Assembly (NCBI GenBank): GCA_039977295.1
Contig: JBDWDN010000003.1
Coordinates: 372,001 to 436,000, forward strand
DNA length: 64,000 bases
Source of the DNA: Hellea sp039977295
GTDB lineage: Bacteria; Pseudomonadota; Alphaproteobacteria; Caulobacterales; Maricaulaceae
Reading direction: 5' to 3'
The translations under genes and the position numbers were made by a program. The notes beneath the pieces are model-generated. The model searched no databases. It saw only the letters and a program-made list of their open reading frames with translations, and was not told the origin of the DNA. Shown here in pieces: positions 25,547 to 34,521 of the stretch (position 1 is its first letter; every line of letters begins with the position of its first letter).

Positions 25547-26672
25547 TTTAGCGGTCTATATTCATTGGCCCTATTGCGCGCGGATCTGCCCCTATTGTGA
25601 TTTTAATGTCTATAAACAGAAGGCGGACCCGAGCTTAACGGCCGCTATTTTATCTGACCTAGCGGGGTGGAGAGCGTGGAGCGGGCCGAGAGAGGTAAGC
25701 TCAATACATTTTGGCGGCGGGACGCCGTCCCTGATGAGCGCTGAAGATATTTCAAGCTCTATATTGCAAATTCAAACATGCTGGACTTTTAACGAGAATT
25801 GCGAAATCGCTATTGAGGCTAACCCCCATGATGCTGACGCGGCGAAATGGGAAGCTTACCGCGCGGCGGGCATAAACCGTTTGTCATTGGGCGTTCAGAG
25901 CTTTCACAGCCCCGCGCTTAAACTCTTGGGTCGTGACCATGATGCGGATGAGGCGAAAGACGCTTTAAATCTTGCGGTGGGCATCTTTCCGTCAGTGTCT
26001 CTTGATATTATTTTTGGCTGGACGGGCCAGACGGAAGTGCTGCTACAAGCCGATTTAGATATCGCCTTGTCGAGCGGCGCGCAGCATATCTCCGCCTATC
26101 AGCTTACAATCGAAGACGGCACAGCCTTTGCGCGGGCCGAAACGCGCGGGGATATTAAAGCCGTAGACAGCGATAAAAGCGCTGACTTTTACGATCTTGT
26201 GCGAGAGCGTTTAATAGCTGAGGGGTTTGAACATTATGAAGTCTCGAATTTCGCGCGGCCCGGTCATCGCTCGAGGCATAATCTCGCCTATTGGCAAGGC
26301 CGTGATTATGTAGGCGTTGGCCCTGGCGCGCATGGGCGTTTAACAGTGGATGGTAAACGCTACGCCACAATCGCGGCTATGCGGCCTAAGGATTACCAGG
26401 AGACCGTAGCTTCTAACGGACGGGGCATTACTGAGAAAGAGATTTTGACGCCTATGGCATGGGCTGAAGAATATTTGCTTATGGGCCTTCGAATAGAGGA
26501 AGGTATTTCGTTATCTCGATTTAAAGAAATTTCGGGTGAAGGGCTGCCCGTCGAAATCATTAGTGAATTGATTCAAAATGACCTCATTAATCAGCAGAAC
26601 GATATATTGAAGGTAAGCTCGCAAGGGCGTCTTTTGCTAAACTCTGTTACGGACAAACTCTTGATCTCTTAA
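25536..26672 (+). CDS. hemW: Radical SAM heme chaperone HemW
   Basis: A HemN-like radical SAM protein that binds heme and is implicated in heme delivery to respiratory proteins. The iron-sulfur motif is C14-ARI-C18-PY-C21 within YIHWPYCARICPYCDF. IHFGGGTPSLM, IEANPHDAD and LSLGVQSFHSPALKLLGR are standard family motifs, and GAHGRL and EEYLLMGLRIEEG mark the C-terminal part. CX3CX2C without the extra HemN Cys favours HemW over coproporphyrinogen oxidase. Length 378 aa, normal. It is translationally coupled to rdgB. Confidence 0.95.
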   Translation: MQNDLAVYIHWPYCARICPYCDFNVYKQKADPSLTAAILSDLAGWRAWSGPREVSSIHFGGGTPSLMSAEDISSSILQIQTCWTFNENCEIAIEANPHDADAAKWEAYRAAGINRLSLGVQSFHSPALKLLGRDHDADEAKDALNLAVGIFPSVSLDIIFGWTGQTEVLLQADLDIALSSGAQHISAYQLTIEDGTAFARAETRGDIKAVDSDKSADFYDLVRERLIAEGFEHYEVSNFARPGHRSRHNLAYWQGRDYVGVGPGAHGRLTVDGKRYATIAAMRPKDYQETVASNGRGITEKEILTPMAWAEEYLLMGLRIEEGISLSRFKEISGEGLPVEIISELIQNDLINQQNDILKVSSQGRLLLNSVTDKLLIS

Positions 26673-26690
26673 TGAAAAAAGAGAAGGCCG

Positions 26691-27326
26691 TTAGTCTTGC
26701 TTAGTATTTCGTGTCGCGTGTAAGTTTTTATTTTCACGCGATGTAAAGAAGGCTGGTTTGGAAACAGTCCTTGATACAGCGTCCCGAAATGCCGGATCAG
26801 TAAAAAGTAAATTCGGTTCAACTAAATGTGGTGCACCGTTTGGGTTATTTGTAATCTCAATTTTGTTGTAACCTTTTCCAATAGGGTTACTAAAGGGGAA
26901 GGCTTCATGTGTATGGATCGCAAAATTAAAAGTCCCGCCATCAACCATGTATATATAGAAATTAGGTTTTGAATCAGGCTCGTATTGAGGGTCATAATAC
27001 TCTTTGATGTCGTATTTCAATATGCTTTCGAGTTCTTCGACAAGGTATCTAAAATCAGCAGTTTTATGAGCGTAAGGTGGCCCGCCCTTATTATCGTCCT
27101 TTTGTTCAGGGGATGCGATGAAGACATAAGCTGGAACATCATTCTCTCCTATAAAAGGGTAGGTTCCTGTCTGCGCATGATATTCACTTAGTAATTTTCC
27201 ATAATGTTCTAAATGCCTTAATCGTATGATATCAGCATCTGCCTGGAAACTGTTAGATGTCGGTGAGCAAGCAGCAAGAAATATCCCTAAAAGGGCATGT
27301 GCTATCACTCTTTTCAGAGTAATCAT
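26691..27326 (-). CDS. Hypothetical lipoprotein
   Basis: A 211-aa protein with a lipoprotein signal peptide ending LAAC. The mature part has no motif that I recognise. The segment HYGKLLSEYHAQTGTYPF recalls the region after the N-terminal helix in type II secretion pseudopilins, where pairs of residues mark a short folded periplasmic domain, but this is weak. Tyr, Pro and Asn content is high. It is 99 bp downstream of the LpoA-like gene on the same strand and could be cotranscribed with it. An AAAGG SD precedes the ATG. Confidence 0.75.
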   Translation of the reverse strand: MITLKRVIAHALLGIFLAACSPTSNSFQADADIIRLRHLEHYGKLLSEYHAQTGTYPFIGENDVPAYVFIASPEQKDDNKGGPPYAHKTADFRYLVEELESILKYDIKEYYDPQYEPDSKPNFYIYMVDGGTFNFAIHTHEAFPFSNPIGKGYNKIEITNNPNGAPHLVEPNLLFTDPAFRDAVSRTVSKPAFFTSRENKNLHATRNTKQD

Positions 27327-27425
27327 TATTTACATACCTTTCCAAAATTCGCAGATAATTCTAACTGTCAAAATTAATGAACTACTTGAACTTTCATGTC
27401 ATTTTAGAGAGAAACTTTTATTAAA

Positions 27426-28820
27426 CTAAGACGGCCCAACAACAGTCTTAGGCGCGGGATCAATAATCACGAAGCGGCCATTTCTAATCTGGTAAACAGC
27501 CATGCCGCGATTGGGTGTTCCGTCTTCGTTAAATTGCACTAAACCATCGACGCCGTAAAACCCGTTTGGATCTTCGGCGCGGTCTTGGCGTCCGCGGGGG
27601 TCGCCATCGGCGACATAGGCGCCTACGGCCACCGCGTCATAGGCGAGTGAGGCCAGGCGAGAGGCGTCGTCGCCATATGTGCGGTCATAACTATCGAGGA
27701 AGGGCTGTTTGGCGTCTTGGTCAGCGGCTGCAAAAATGCCGCGGTTTAACGCAGGCTCGCGCACTGTCTCGTCATTCTTCCATAGGCTGGTTCCCATAAA
27801 TTGAACCTTTGCGGGGTCAACGTCATAATAAGGAAATAAAGGCGCGAGGGACCGCAGCGCGGTTCCGCCTTCGGGCAGTAATATGGCCTCATAAGACATT
27901 GGCGTTGTGCCGCCATTTTGTTTCGCCGCGATTTCGCCTTGCCGATGGAACTCTGCCAAGCGTTTAGCGGGTTCTTGCATCACGGATATGTCGTTGCCGT
28001 CATAGATTTCAAAGGCGGTGACTTCGCCGCGATTGGCTTTGACGGAGGCGTCAAATTCCCCTTTTACGCGCCGGCCATATTCACTTTGCGGGCCGATATA
28101 GGCGTAGCGCGTCGCGCCCGTTGTCGCGGTATAATCAACAACGCGTTTGACTTCGGCTTCTGGCGGGAAGGATAGCAAATATGTGCCGTTACCTGCAACG
28201 GTTTGGTCGGTGGAGAAGGCGATGAGCGGCGTATTACTGCGCCTTGCTTCGCGGGCACTGGCTTTGACAGAGCCAGCTAAGATTGGGCCGAGAATAACAT
28301 CTGCGCCAGACTTAATGGCTGACCGCGTGGCGCTGCGCGCGCCGTCAGGCGTGCCTTTTGTGTCCAGCGCTATCAAAAGGACATCGGCGTCGTCGCGGTT
28401 AAAGACCGCCATCTCAGCCGCCTTCATCATGGAATCCGCTTCTTCGCGCAGGCGCGACGATTTTGCGGAGAACGGCAATAAGAGCGCCATACGTTTAAGG
28501 TCACGGCCCGCCATATGGGGCGGGGTTAAGCCGTCACGATTGTTAAAATAATCACCCGTTTCAAATGTGGGTTGCTCGGCAATATCTGTTCCGTCTGGAT
28601 CTCTGGGATCGCGGACCTCAACCTCTGTGTCGTCCTTGGGGGTATCCGTTCCCGTTGGGTCAGGCGTGACGACCGGGCCTGTTGGCGGACGCTGCACCAC
28701 AGGACCGCGCGGCGGATATTCACCTTGCGGCGTAGGGACTGTCGTGCAGGCACTCATCATTAAAGCCGCCAAAGACAGGCTTGCAATTCCGATATGGCCA
28801 AGGCCGTTTGTTTTCGCCAT
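27426..28820 (-). CDS. Penicillin-binding protein activator (LpoA-like lipoprotein)
   Basis: A 464-aa lipoprotein (lipobox MSAC) with a Pro/Thr/Asp-rich linker at about 30-80, then a type I periplasmic-binding-protein fold of the COG3107 LpoA C-terminal-domain type: ALLLPFSAKSSRLREEADSM, VILGPILAGSVKA, NTPLIAFSTDQTVAG and a C-terminal GVDGLVQFNEDGTPNRGMAVY. In gammaproteobacteria LpoA activates PBP1a from the outer membrane; alphaproteobacterial relatives lack the N-terminal TPR domain, as here. It is divergent from rsmI-yraN-BON, the same set of neighbours as E. coli lpoA, which supports the assignment. Confidence 0.88.
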   Translation of the reverse strand: MAKTNGLGHIGIASLSLAALMMSACTTVPTPQGEYPPRGPVVQRPPTGPVVTPDPTGTDTPKDDTEVEVRDPRDPDGTDIAEQPTFETGDYFNNRDGLTPPHMAGRDLKRMALLLPFSAKSSRLREEADSMMKAAEMAVFNRDDADVLLIALDTKGTPDGARSATRSAIKSGADVILGPILAGSVKASAREARRSNTPLIAFSTDQTVAGNGTYLLSFPPEAEVKRVVDYTATTGATRYAYIGPQSEYGRRVKGEFDASVKANRGEVTAFEIYDGNDISVMQEPAKRLAEFHRQGEIAAKQNGGTTPMSYEAILLPEGGTALRSLAPLFPYYDVDPAKVQFMGTSLWKNDETVREPALNRGIFAAADQDAKQPFLDSYDRTYGDDASRLASLAYDAVAVGAYVADGDPRGRQDRAEDPNGFYGVDGLVQFNEDGTPNRGMAVYQIRNGRFVIIDPAPKTVVGPS

Positions 28821-28849
28821 AACAGCTCTTTCATTTTAAGGGCCACAAG

Positions 28850-29746
28850 GTGACTCACTCAGACACTATAAGCGACATAAACCCTTCGCAACACTTAACA
28901 GACGAAGAATTGCAGTTGGCTTCCCTTGAAACAGGTCTTTACGTTGTCGCGACGCCTATTGGCAATCTTCGCGATATTACTTTACGGGCGCTAGATACGC
29001 TTCGCGCGGCTGATATCATCCTTGCGGAAGATACGCGGCAGACACGAAAGCTTCTAGACGCCTATGATATTAAAACGCCACTAAGCCCTTATCATGACCA
29101 TAATGCGGCAAAACGTGTGCCGGGCGTGATAAAAGACTTAGAGGGCGGCAAGCGTGTCGCTTTGGTCTCTGATGCCGGAACGCCGTTGGTCTCTGATCCA
29201 GGGTTTAAACTCGTTCGCGCCGCAGTAGAGGCAGGGATAGATGTTTTTCCTTTGCCGGGAGCTTCGGCTGTTCTGGCGGGTCTGGTAAAATCTGGGCTGC
29301 CCTCTGACCGCTTTTTGTTTGCGGGATTTTTACCGCCCAAATCAGGCGCGCGCAAGACAGCGTTAGAAGAGTTTGCGCCTATCAAAGCCACATTGATATT
29401 TTTTGAAACGGGTCCCCGCATCGCCGCCTGCCTAAAAGATATGAGCGGCGTTTTAGGCGAGCGGGATGTGGTTTTGACGCGGGAGCTGACCAAACGTTAT
29501 GAAGAAGCGCGTCATGGCAGTTTTGAGAGCTTAATCGCGTCTATAAAGGCGGAGCCCCCACGCGGCGAAATGGTCTTGCTTGTAGGGCCGCCTCTAACGG
29601 GTGACCGCTGGAGCGAAGATGAGGTGGTGTCCGCCCTTAACGTTCAAATGGCCGAGCTTGGCGTGAAACGGGCGAGCGCTGAAATCGCGGCGCAATGCGG
29701 ATGGCCTAAGCGCGATGTTTATAAATTAGCCCTAAAACTAAAATGA
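28850..29746 (+). CDS. rsmI: 16S rRNA 2'-O-ribose C1402 methyltransferase
   Basis: A 298-aa SAM-dependent methylase of the tetrapyrrole-methylase fold that modifies C1402 in the ribosomal P site. After a 25-residue leader the conserved ETGLYVVATPIGNLRDITLR begins, followed by ILAEDTRQTRKLL, ALVSDAGTPLVSDPG and PLPGASAVLAGL. The GTG start at 28850 gives the longest frame; the true start could be slightly inside because the first 25 residues are not conserved. It is divergent from the LpoA-like gene with 29 bp between the starts. Confidence 0.96.
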   Translation: MTHSDTISDINPSQHLTDEELQLASLETGLYVVATPIGNLRDITLRALDTLRAADIILAEDTRQTRKLLDAYDIKTPLSPYHDHNAAKRVPGVIKDLEGGKRVALVSDAGTPLVSDPGFKLVRAAVEAGIDVFPLPGASAVLAGLVKSGLPSDRFLFAGFLPPKSGARKTALEEFAPIKATLIFFETGPRIAACLKDMSGVLGERDVVLTRELTKRYEEARHGSFESLIASIKAEPPRGEMVLLVGPPLTGDRWSEDEVVSALNVQMAELGVKRASAEIAAQCGWPKRDVYKLALKLK

Positions 29747-29770
29747 TGCGCCTGAAATGAAGACGCTAAA

Positions 29771-30145
29771 ATGAAAAGTAAATCTGAAAAACAGGCTTAT
29801 GAAAAAGCAGGTCGCCGCGCGGAGACTCTGGCGAGTCTTTATCTACGCTTCAAAGGCTACCGCATTTTAGAGCGCCGTTTTAAGGTGCGTGAGGGCGAGG
29901 TGGATATCGTCGCGCGTAAAGGCGATATCATTGCCATGGTTGAGGTCAAGCAGCGCGCTTCGGAGGCAGCGGCAGAGATGAGTGTCTCTTATGAGAACCA
30001 ATCCCGCCTGATGGACGCAGCAGAAATTTATATTAATCGAGACCGTGCATTGCGGGAAACTAACTTCGAACTCCGCTATGATTTTCTATATGTCATTGGC
30101 CGCTGGAAAATTCGTCACATAACAGATGCCTTTCAGGGGTATTAA
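29771..30145 (+). CDS. YraN family (UPF0102) putative endonuclease
   Basis: A 124-aa protein with the Holliday-junction-resolvase-like core: GRRAETLASLYLRFKGYRIL, then the D-ExK nuclease motif in VDIVARKGDIIAMVEVKQR. The real substrate is unknown. Its position between rsmI and a BON-domain lipoprotein is as in E. coli yraL-yraM-yraN-yraO-yraP. The gene starts 24 bp after rsmI and is probably cotranscribed. Confidence 0.93.
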   Translation: MKSKSEKQAYEKAGRRAETLASLYLRFKGYRILERRFKVREGEVDIVARKGDIIAMVEVKQRASEAAAEMSVSYENQSRLMDAAEIYINRDRALRETNFELRYDFLYVIGRWKIRHITDAFQGY

Positions 30146-30211
30146 ATAAGTGTAAGAGTAAGCCTCTTGGTAACATTTGGTTCACCACTCTTGGTTAAAG
30201 CTATCGCCATT

Positions 30212-31300
30212 ATGAAAAGCTTAACCATACTTTCCCTTGCCCTTCTCTCAGTTTCCGTCTCGGGCTGCACGACGATTACGACCGCTGGCGTGACCAAAGG
30301 AGATGAACGTAATTTTGCCCGCTCCGTCAATGACGTTAGCGCAGAACGCGTTATCAAAGCGCGGATGAAACGCGCCCATGGCTTTAAACTCAAAGGCATC
30401 AATGTTGATGTGCGCGAAGGCGTTGTTCTTATGGCGGGTAATGTGCCGCGCCAAGAAGACCGTATCGAAGCCGAACGTATTGCCTGGTCTGCGCCGCGTG
30501 TCGATCAAGTTGGTAATGAAATTCTTATCAAAGATAAACAAGGCGCAGTGCGTAATGTCAAAGACGGCTTGCTGACAACCTCTGTTAAGACGCGTCTCAC
30601 GGCCGATAAATATGTAAAGAGCCGCAATATCAACGTCGAGAGCCATGACGGCATTGTCTATTTATTAGGCGTTGCGCGTAATCAAGCCGAGCTGGAACGC
30701 GCCGCTGAAATTGCGAGCACAACACGGGGAACCCGCGAGGTTGTCTCATACGTCACCGTGGCTGGCATCCCTTCAGCGATTAGCCGCTTTGGTCAGTCAG
30801 CTTCTAATGCTGCGCCAGTCCAATATGCGCCACAACATTCCTCTGGGCCGTCACAGCAAAGTTACGCGCAGCCAAACGCTACTCAGCCTAGCTATAGCGC
30901 GCCGCAGCGTGAGCTTCCAAGTTTTCTGACAACGACGCCCACTCCTGCACCGAGCTATGCAAAGCCCGCGCCGTCGCCTTATCTCTCAAGCCCTGGCATT
31001 GCCGCGCCGAGCGGAACTGTGACCGCCGCACCTTTATCGCAACCGATGCAGCTTATCCCGCAATCTGCACCTCAAAATATCCCTCAGGCTCCAACTGCGC
31101 CCGCACAAATTGCTGATATGGGTGATCGCCTCAATAAGGAATTTCCAAGCGATAATGATTTGGGTAAATTCCGCACGGGCGCCGCAGGTGAAGCCGTCTC
31201 TATCATAGAGAGCGAGCCTTATTATATCGACCCTGAAACGGGCAAGGAAATTCCTGTCAGTTTCGTGAATGGGGAATTCGTTCCCCAGCTTATTAAGTAA
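30212..31300 (+). CDS. BON-domain lipoprotein (DolP/YraP-like)
   Basis: A 362-aa lipoprotein (lipobox VSGC, lipidated C19). Two BON domains at about 45-112 and 113-185 contain INVDVREGVVLMAGNV and INVESHDGIVYLLGVA. They are followed by a long Pro/Gln/Ala/Ser-rich tail and a folded C-terminus, RTGAAGEAVSIIESEPYYID. E. coli DolP has the same two BON domains and binds anionic lipid at division sites, supporting BAM function; the about 170-residue extension here is extra. ATG 30212 was chosen over an upstream in-frame start because it gives a clean signal peptide. Confidence 0.88.
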   Translation: MKSLTILSLALLSVSVSGCTTITTAGVTKGDERNFARSVNDVSAERVIKARMKRAHGFKLKGINVDVREGVVLMAGNVPRQEDRIEAERIAWSAPRVDQVGNEILIKDKQGAVRNVKDGLLTTSVKTRLTADKYVKSRNINVESHDGIVYLLGVARNQAELERAAEIASTTRGTREVVSYVTVAGIPSAISRFGQSASNAAPVQYAPQHSSGPSQQSYAQPNATQPSYSAPQRELPSFLTTTPTPAPSYAKPAPSPYLSSPGIAAPSGTVTAAPLSQPMQLIPQSAPQNIPQAPTAPAQIADMGDRLNKEFPSDNDLGKFRTGAAGEAVSIIESEPYYIDPETGKEIPVSFVNGEFVPQLIK

Positions 31301-31322
31301 GCACAGCTCAAAGGCCTCGCCC

Positions 31323-31682
31323 CTAACTTAATTCTGCCTGCACTTCTTTTGTCCAACCAACCGTTATCGCACTTGAGTCTTGCGCCGCGCCGCGAATAAT
31401 GACGGGCCGTTTTATTAATGTCGGGTGCTCGGTTAAAAGGGCGATGGCTTTCGCCGTATCCATATCTGCCTTGTCATTATCGCTTAATCCTCGCCATGTT
31501 GTAGATCTTGTATTAAGCAGCTTTTCCCACCCCACGGCTTTTTCAATACGAGAAAGCTCCGCAGCAGGCACGCCCTCCGCGCGGACATCAACTAAGTTAA
31601 GTTCATGCCCTGCGGCGGTCATCGCTTTGATAGCTTTGCGGCAGGTGTCGCAGGTTTTGAGGTGATAGACGGTTAATGTCAT
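31323..31682 (-). CDS. ArsC/Spx-family reductase (YffB-like)
   Basis: A 119-aa thioredoxin-fold protein starting MTLTVYHLKTCDTCRKA, with a CXXC motif at 11-14 rather than the single Cys of true arsenate reductases. NTRSTTWRGL and PTLIKRPVIIRG match the ArsC-family and YffB pattern, including the Arg before the cis-Pro-like segment. A glutathione-dependent thiol reductase is the usual guess. It is the last gene of a four-gene run, and its ATG overlaps the stop of the lipase gene. Confidence 0.88.
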   Translation of the reverse strand: MTLTVYHLKTCDTCRKAIKAMTAAGHELNLVDVRAEGVPAAELSRIEKAVGWEKLLNTRSTTWRGLSDNDKADMDTAKAIALLTEHPTLIKRPVIIRGAAQDSSAITVGWTKEVQAELS

Positions 31683-32536
31683 GCGGTCATGTCTCTTGCA
31701 TTTTGGGTTTTTATGAAATCGACCATCAGCGCGTAAACGGCCGCTCGAGAGGTATCATTATGCACCTCATGCTCAACATTTTCAAAGGCGGTGAAATCAC
31801 AATTCTTTGCTTTAGCGGCAAAGTCTTTCACGGCGGTGAAATCTGTAAGCTGGTCCCCTTTGGCGTGCCAAAGACGTAGCGGTTTTGTCCAGTCATCTGC
31901 GCGGGTTGAAACCTCTTCGCCCGCCTCAAGCATTCCGATGAGGAGGCCAAACCCTAAACGGTCATGATTGAGAGTGTCCGCTTCATATTTGACTTGCTCA
32001 TCAGGCACTTTGGAGACCTGTTTGCCGGGGATAGTATTGGCAAGCGTTCCTTTTGGCATAATCCTGCGAAGAATTTTAAGGATGAATTTAAGCGGAGCAG
32101 GGACGGGCTTTGCGGGCCGGATGAGCGGCGCGGAGACAAGATAACCTGCGAGATCATGATTTTGGTTTAAACCCACATGCAGCACCAACCCGCCGCCCAT
32201 AGAATGTCCGAAGAGATAATGCGGCACATCAGGATAAATTCGCTTAGCTTCATTTATGAGGCTTGAGGCATCGGCGCTCATATCGCTGTAATTACGGCAT
32301 ACGCCGCGCGGCCCTTCTGTACGGCCATGCCCGCGTAAATCAACCGCAATGACGGCAATGCCTGCGGCGTTTAAATGCGCGGCCATATCGCTATAGCGTC
32401 CGCAATGCTCACCAAAACCGTGAACGATACTCATGACGGCAATGGGGTTTTCAGCGTCCCAATGAAAGCCTTTTAAAAGTAAGCCGTCATGTTGGGAGGC
32501 GAGCTCGATTCCTGAACTCAAAATGTCTGGACTCAT
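31679..32536 (-). CDS. Alpha/beta hydrolase, monoacylglycerol-lipase type
   Basis: A 285-aa serine hydrolase. FGHSMGGGL is the nucleophile elbow, HGFGEHCGRYSDMAAHL the oxyanion-hole region, and DLRGHGRTEGPRG a typical MAGL or lysophospholipase motif. The late LWHAKGDQLTDF and VEHEVHND supply the catalytic Asp and His. No signal peptide, so cytoplasmic. It overlaps both neighbours by four bases, so it is tightly coupled to the YbjQ gene upstream and the ArsC-like gene downstream. Confidence 0.9.
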   Translation of the reverse strand: MSPDILSSGIELASQHDGLLLKGFHWDAENPIAVMSIVHGFGEHCGRYSDMAAHLNAAGIAVIAVDLRGHGRTEGPRGVCRNYSDMSADASSLINEAKRIYPDVPHYLFGHSMGGGLVLHVGLNQNHDLAGYLVSAPLIRPAKPVPAPLKFILKILRRIMPKGTLANTIPGKQVSKVPDEQVKYEADTLNHDRLGFGLLIGMLEAGEEVSTRADDWTKPLRLWHAKGDQLTDFTAVKDFAAKAKNCDFTAFENVEHEVHNDTSRAAVYALMVDFIKTQNARDMTA

Positions 32537-32970
32537 AAATATTTCACCGCTGTACCATAGGCGAATAATTCCGCCCCGCCGATTTTTTTCGGGCGCTGCC
32601 CAACGGCTGAAAATTCAATGCGCGTATTATAAATAGCATCTGCGCCTAAAGCTTTCGCTTCGCGCTGCATTCGCACAAGCGCTTCACGCCGCGCTCGCTC
32701 CATCAACTTCTCGAACCCTGACAAGCGGCCACCAAAAAGCATGATGAAACCCGCGACGAAGACTTTAAAATAATCAACGGCAATAACGACGTTACCCGTA
32801 ACGAGCGCTCCGCCTGGCTCGACATTGTCGGGCAAGGTTTTAATATTGAAGACCTTGATGTCAGAGAGTTCTTCTTCGGCTTTGGCAATGCGCGAGAAAT
32901 GATTGCGCTCATTCATAGTGCCAAAAATGATCCCGATCAGGAGCAATATGCCAATCGTTAAAAGGCCCAT
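32533..32970 (-). CDS. YbjQ-family protein with N-terminal membrane anchor
   Basis: A 145-aa protein with a hydrophobic N-terminus (MGLLTIGILLLIGIIFG) followed by a UPF0145/YbjQ 'putative heavy-metal-binding' domain: VTGNVVIAVDYFKVF, GGRLSGFEKLMERARREAL, LGADAIYNTRIEF and AELFAYGTAV. YbjQ proteins form pentamers; ligand and role are unclear. It is a diverged paralogue of the preceding gene, with which it shares one base, so the pair is a tandem duplication in which one copy gained or kept a membrane anchor. Confidence 0.88.
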   Translation of the reverse strand: MGLLTIGILLLIGIIFGTMNERNHFSRIAKAEEELSDIKVFNIKTLPDNVEPGGALVTGNVVIAVDYFKVFVAGFIMLFGGRLSGFEKLMERARREALVRMQREAKALGADAIYNTRIEFSAVGQRPKKIGGAELFAYGTAVKYL

Positions 32971-33293
32971 TACTGAACCACCACAGCTGTCCCGTAAGCA
33001 TAAAGCTCGGACGCGCCCGCTGTAATAGAACTCGTTGAGAAGCGCACATTGATAACGGCATTTGCGCCTTTCTCTAGGGCTTCGCCCATCATGCGCTGCG
33101 TCGCCTCTTCGCGGGCTTCTGTCAGGAGTTCGGTATATCCGCGCAGCTCTCCGCCAACGATATTTTTAAATCCTGCCATAATATCACGCCCCACATGCTT
33201 GGCGCGAACCGTATTGCCCTGAACAATCCCTAAATGCTTTATGATCTCTCGGCCGGGAACAGTTTCTAAATTTGTGACAATTAGGTCGGTCAT
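32970..33293 (-). CDS. YbjQ-family (UPF0145) protein
   Basis: A 107-aa protein: MTDLIVTNLETVPGREI, then GNTVRAKHVGRDIMAGFKN, GGELRGYTELLTEAREEA, GANAVINVRFSTSSI and ASELYAYGTAV. This is the standard soluble YbjQ pattern. The start at 33293 has a GAGGAAA SD; an upstream in-frame codon would add 20 unconserved residues. First gene of the four-gene operon running down to 31323. Two hairpins lie in its leader. Confidence 0.92.
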   Translation of the reverse strand: MTDLIVTNLETVPGREIIKHLGIVQGNTVRAKHVGRDIMAGFKNIVGGELRGYTELLTEAREEATQRMMGEALEKGANAVINVRFSTSSITAGASELYAYGTAVVVQ

Positions 33294-33316
33294 AATGGTT
33301 TCCTCTAAAACGGTGC

Positions 33317-33391
33317 GTAGGGGGAGAATGAACGAGTCCCTACAAATAGGCAATGAAAAAGCCGCCTTGCCGTGTGGGGAGCAAGACGGCT
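33317..33391 (-). promoter_or_regulatory. Terminator-like hairpin plus second hairpin in the leader of the YbjQ operon
   Basis: Read on the minus strand, an 11-bp stem with one mismatch (AGCCGTCTTGC ... GCAAGGCGGCT, 33391-33360, loop containing CTCCCC) is followed at once by five T residues, i.e. an intrinsic terminator. GTAGGG and CCCTAC (33343-33317) then form a second hairpin about 25 bp before the YbjQ start. No minus-strand gene ends here, so it is either an attenuator of the operon or the end of a small RNA. Confidence 0.55.
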
Positions 33392-33561
33392 CGATTTAAG
33401 CTCAAAAATTTGAAGCCTAAATACATTGTTTTTAGAGTTCCTGATGTTTTTACGTTCGACGCCTTGAAAAAGTTTCACCTAACTTCCAATTCTTTTGAGT
33501 GTTGACGGCTTGCGCGGGGGGGCGGCTTACGGCAAAAGCGCTTTTCGATACGGAGACCTCA

Positions 33562-34503
33562 ATGACATTACGCGTAGCTTTTCAGATGGACCCTATGGAG
33601 GGCGTCGATATTGACGGCGATACGACTTTTGCTTTGGCTGAAGTTGCGGCGGCGCGCGGTTATGAGTTGTTCGAATATGCGCCCGAACATTTGGCCTATA
33701 ATGAAGGCATCGTGCAGGCGCGTGTTCGGCCAATGACGGTGCGCCGTGAATACGGAAATCATGTCAGTTTTGGCGAGCGCAAGGTGATTGATTTGGCCAA
33801 AAATGTCGATGTTGTCTGGATGCGCCAAGATCCGCCTTTCGATATGGCCTATATTACGGCTTCGCATCTGCTCGAGCGCCTTAAGGGCGAGACGCTTGTC
33901 GTTAATGATCCAGAATGGGTGCGCTCTTGCCCTGAAAAAATTCTGCCGCTCGATTATCCGCATTTAATGCCTGAAACACTTATCACGCGCGACCGCCAAG
34001 CGATTGATGATTTCCGCGCCCGCCATGGCGATATTATTTTAAAGCCGTTATTTGGGAATGGCGGAGCAGGTGTCTTCCTCGTCAAAGTGGGCGACAGTAA
34101 TTATTCATCGCTCATGGAGATGTTTATGGAATCCTCGCGCGAGCCTGTCATCGCGCAAGCCTTCCTCAAAGATGTCTCCAATGGGGACAAACGCATCATT
34201 ATCATAGACGGCGAAGCTGTCGGCGCGATCAACCGCATTCCTCAAAAGGGCGAAACCCGGTCCAATATGCATGTTGGCGGCGAGGCGGTTCCGACGGAGC
34301 TTACAGAGACAGACATGGTCATCTGCAATGCTATCGGCCCGATGCTGAAGGAGCGCGGTCAAATATTGGTCGGTATCGATGTAATCGGCGATAAGATGAC
34401 AGAAATAAATATCACAAGCCCAACAGGGGTGCAGGAGCTTAAACGCTTTAGCGGGATTGACGCTGCGGCTTTGTCTTGGGACGCAATAGAGCGAAAGTTA
34501 TAG
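33562..34503 (+). CDS. gshB: Glutathione synthase
   Basis: An ATP-grasp ligase joining gamma-glutamylcysteine and glycine. The 313-aa protein starts MTLRVAFQMDPMEGVDID and contains VWMRQDPPFDMAYI, the ATP-grasp segments ILKPLFGNGGAGVF and RIIIIDGEAVGAINRIP, and the metal site near VGIDVIG and EINITSPTGVQEL. ATG 33562 has a CGGAG SD; an upstream start would add 21 unconserved residues. It stands alone on the plus strand; gshA is not in the window. Confidence 0.97.
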   Translation: MTLRVAFQMDPMEGVDIDGDTTFALAEVAAARGYELFEYAPEHLAYNEGIVQARVRPMTVRREYGNHVSFGERKVIDLAKNVDVVWMRQDPPFDMAYITASHLLERLKGETLVVNDPEWVRSCPEKILPLDYPHLMPETLITRDRQAIDDFRARHGDIILKPLFGNGGAGVFLVKVGDSNYSSLMEMFMESSREPVIAQAFLKDVSNGDKRIIIIDGEAVGAINRIPQKGETRSNMHVGGEAVPTELTETDMVICNAIGPMLKERGQILVGIDVIGDKMTEINITSPTGVQELKRFSGIDAAALSWDAIERKL

Positions 34504-34521
34504 AGAATCCTATGTCCGCCT

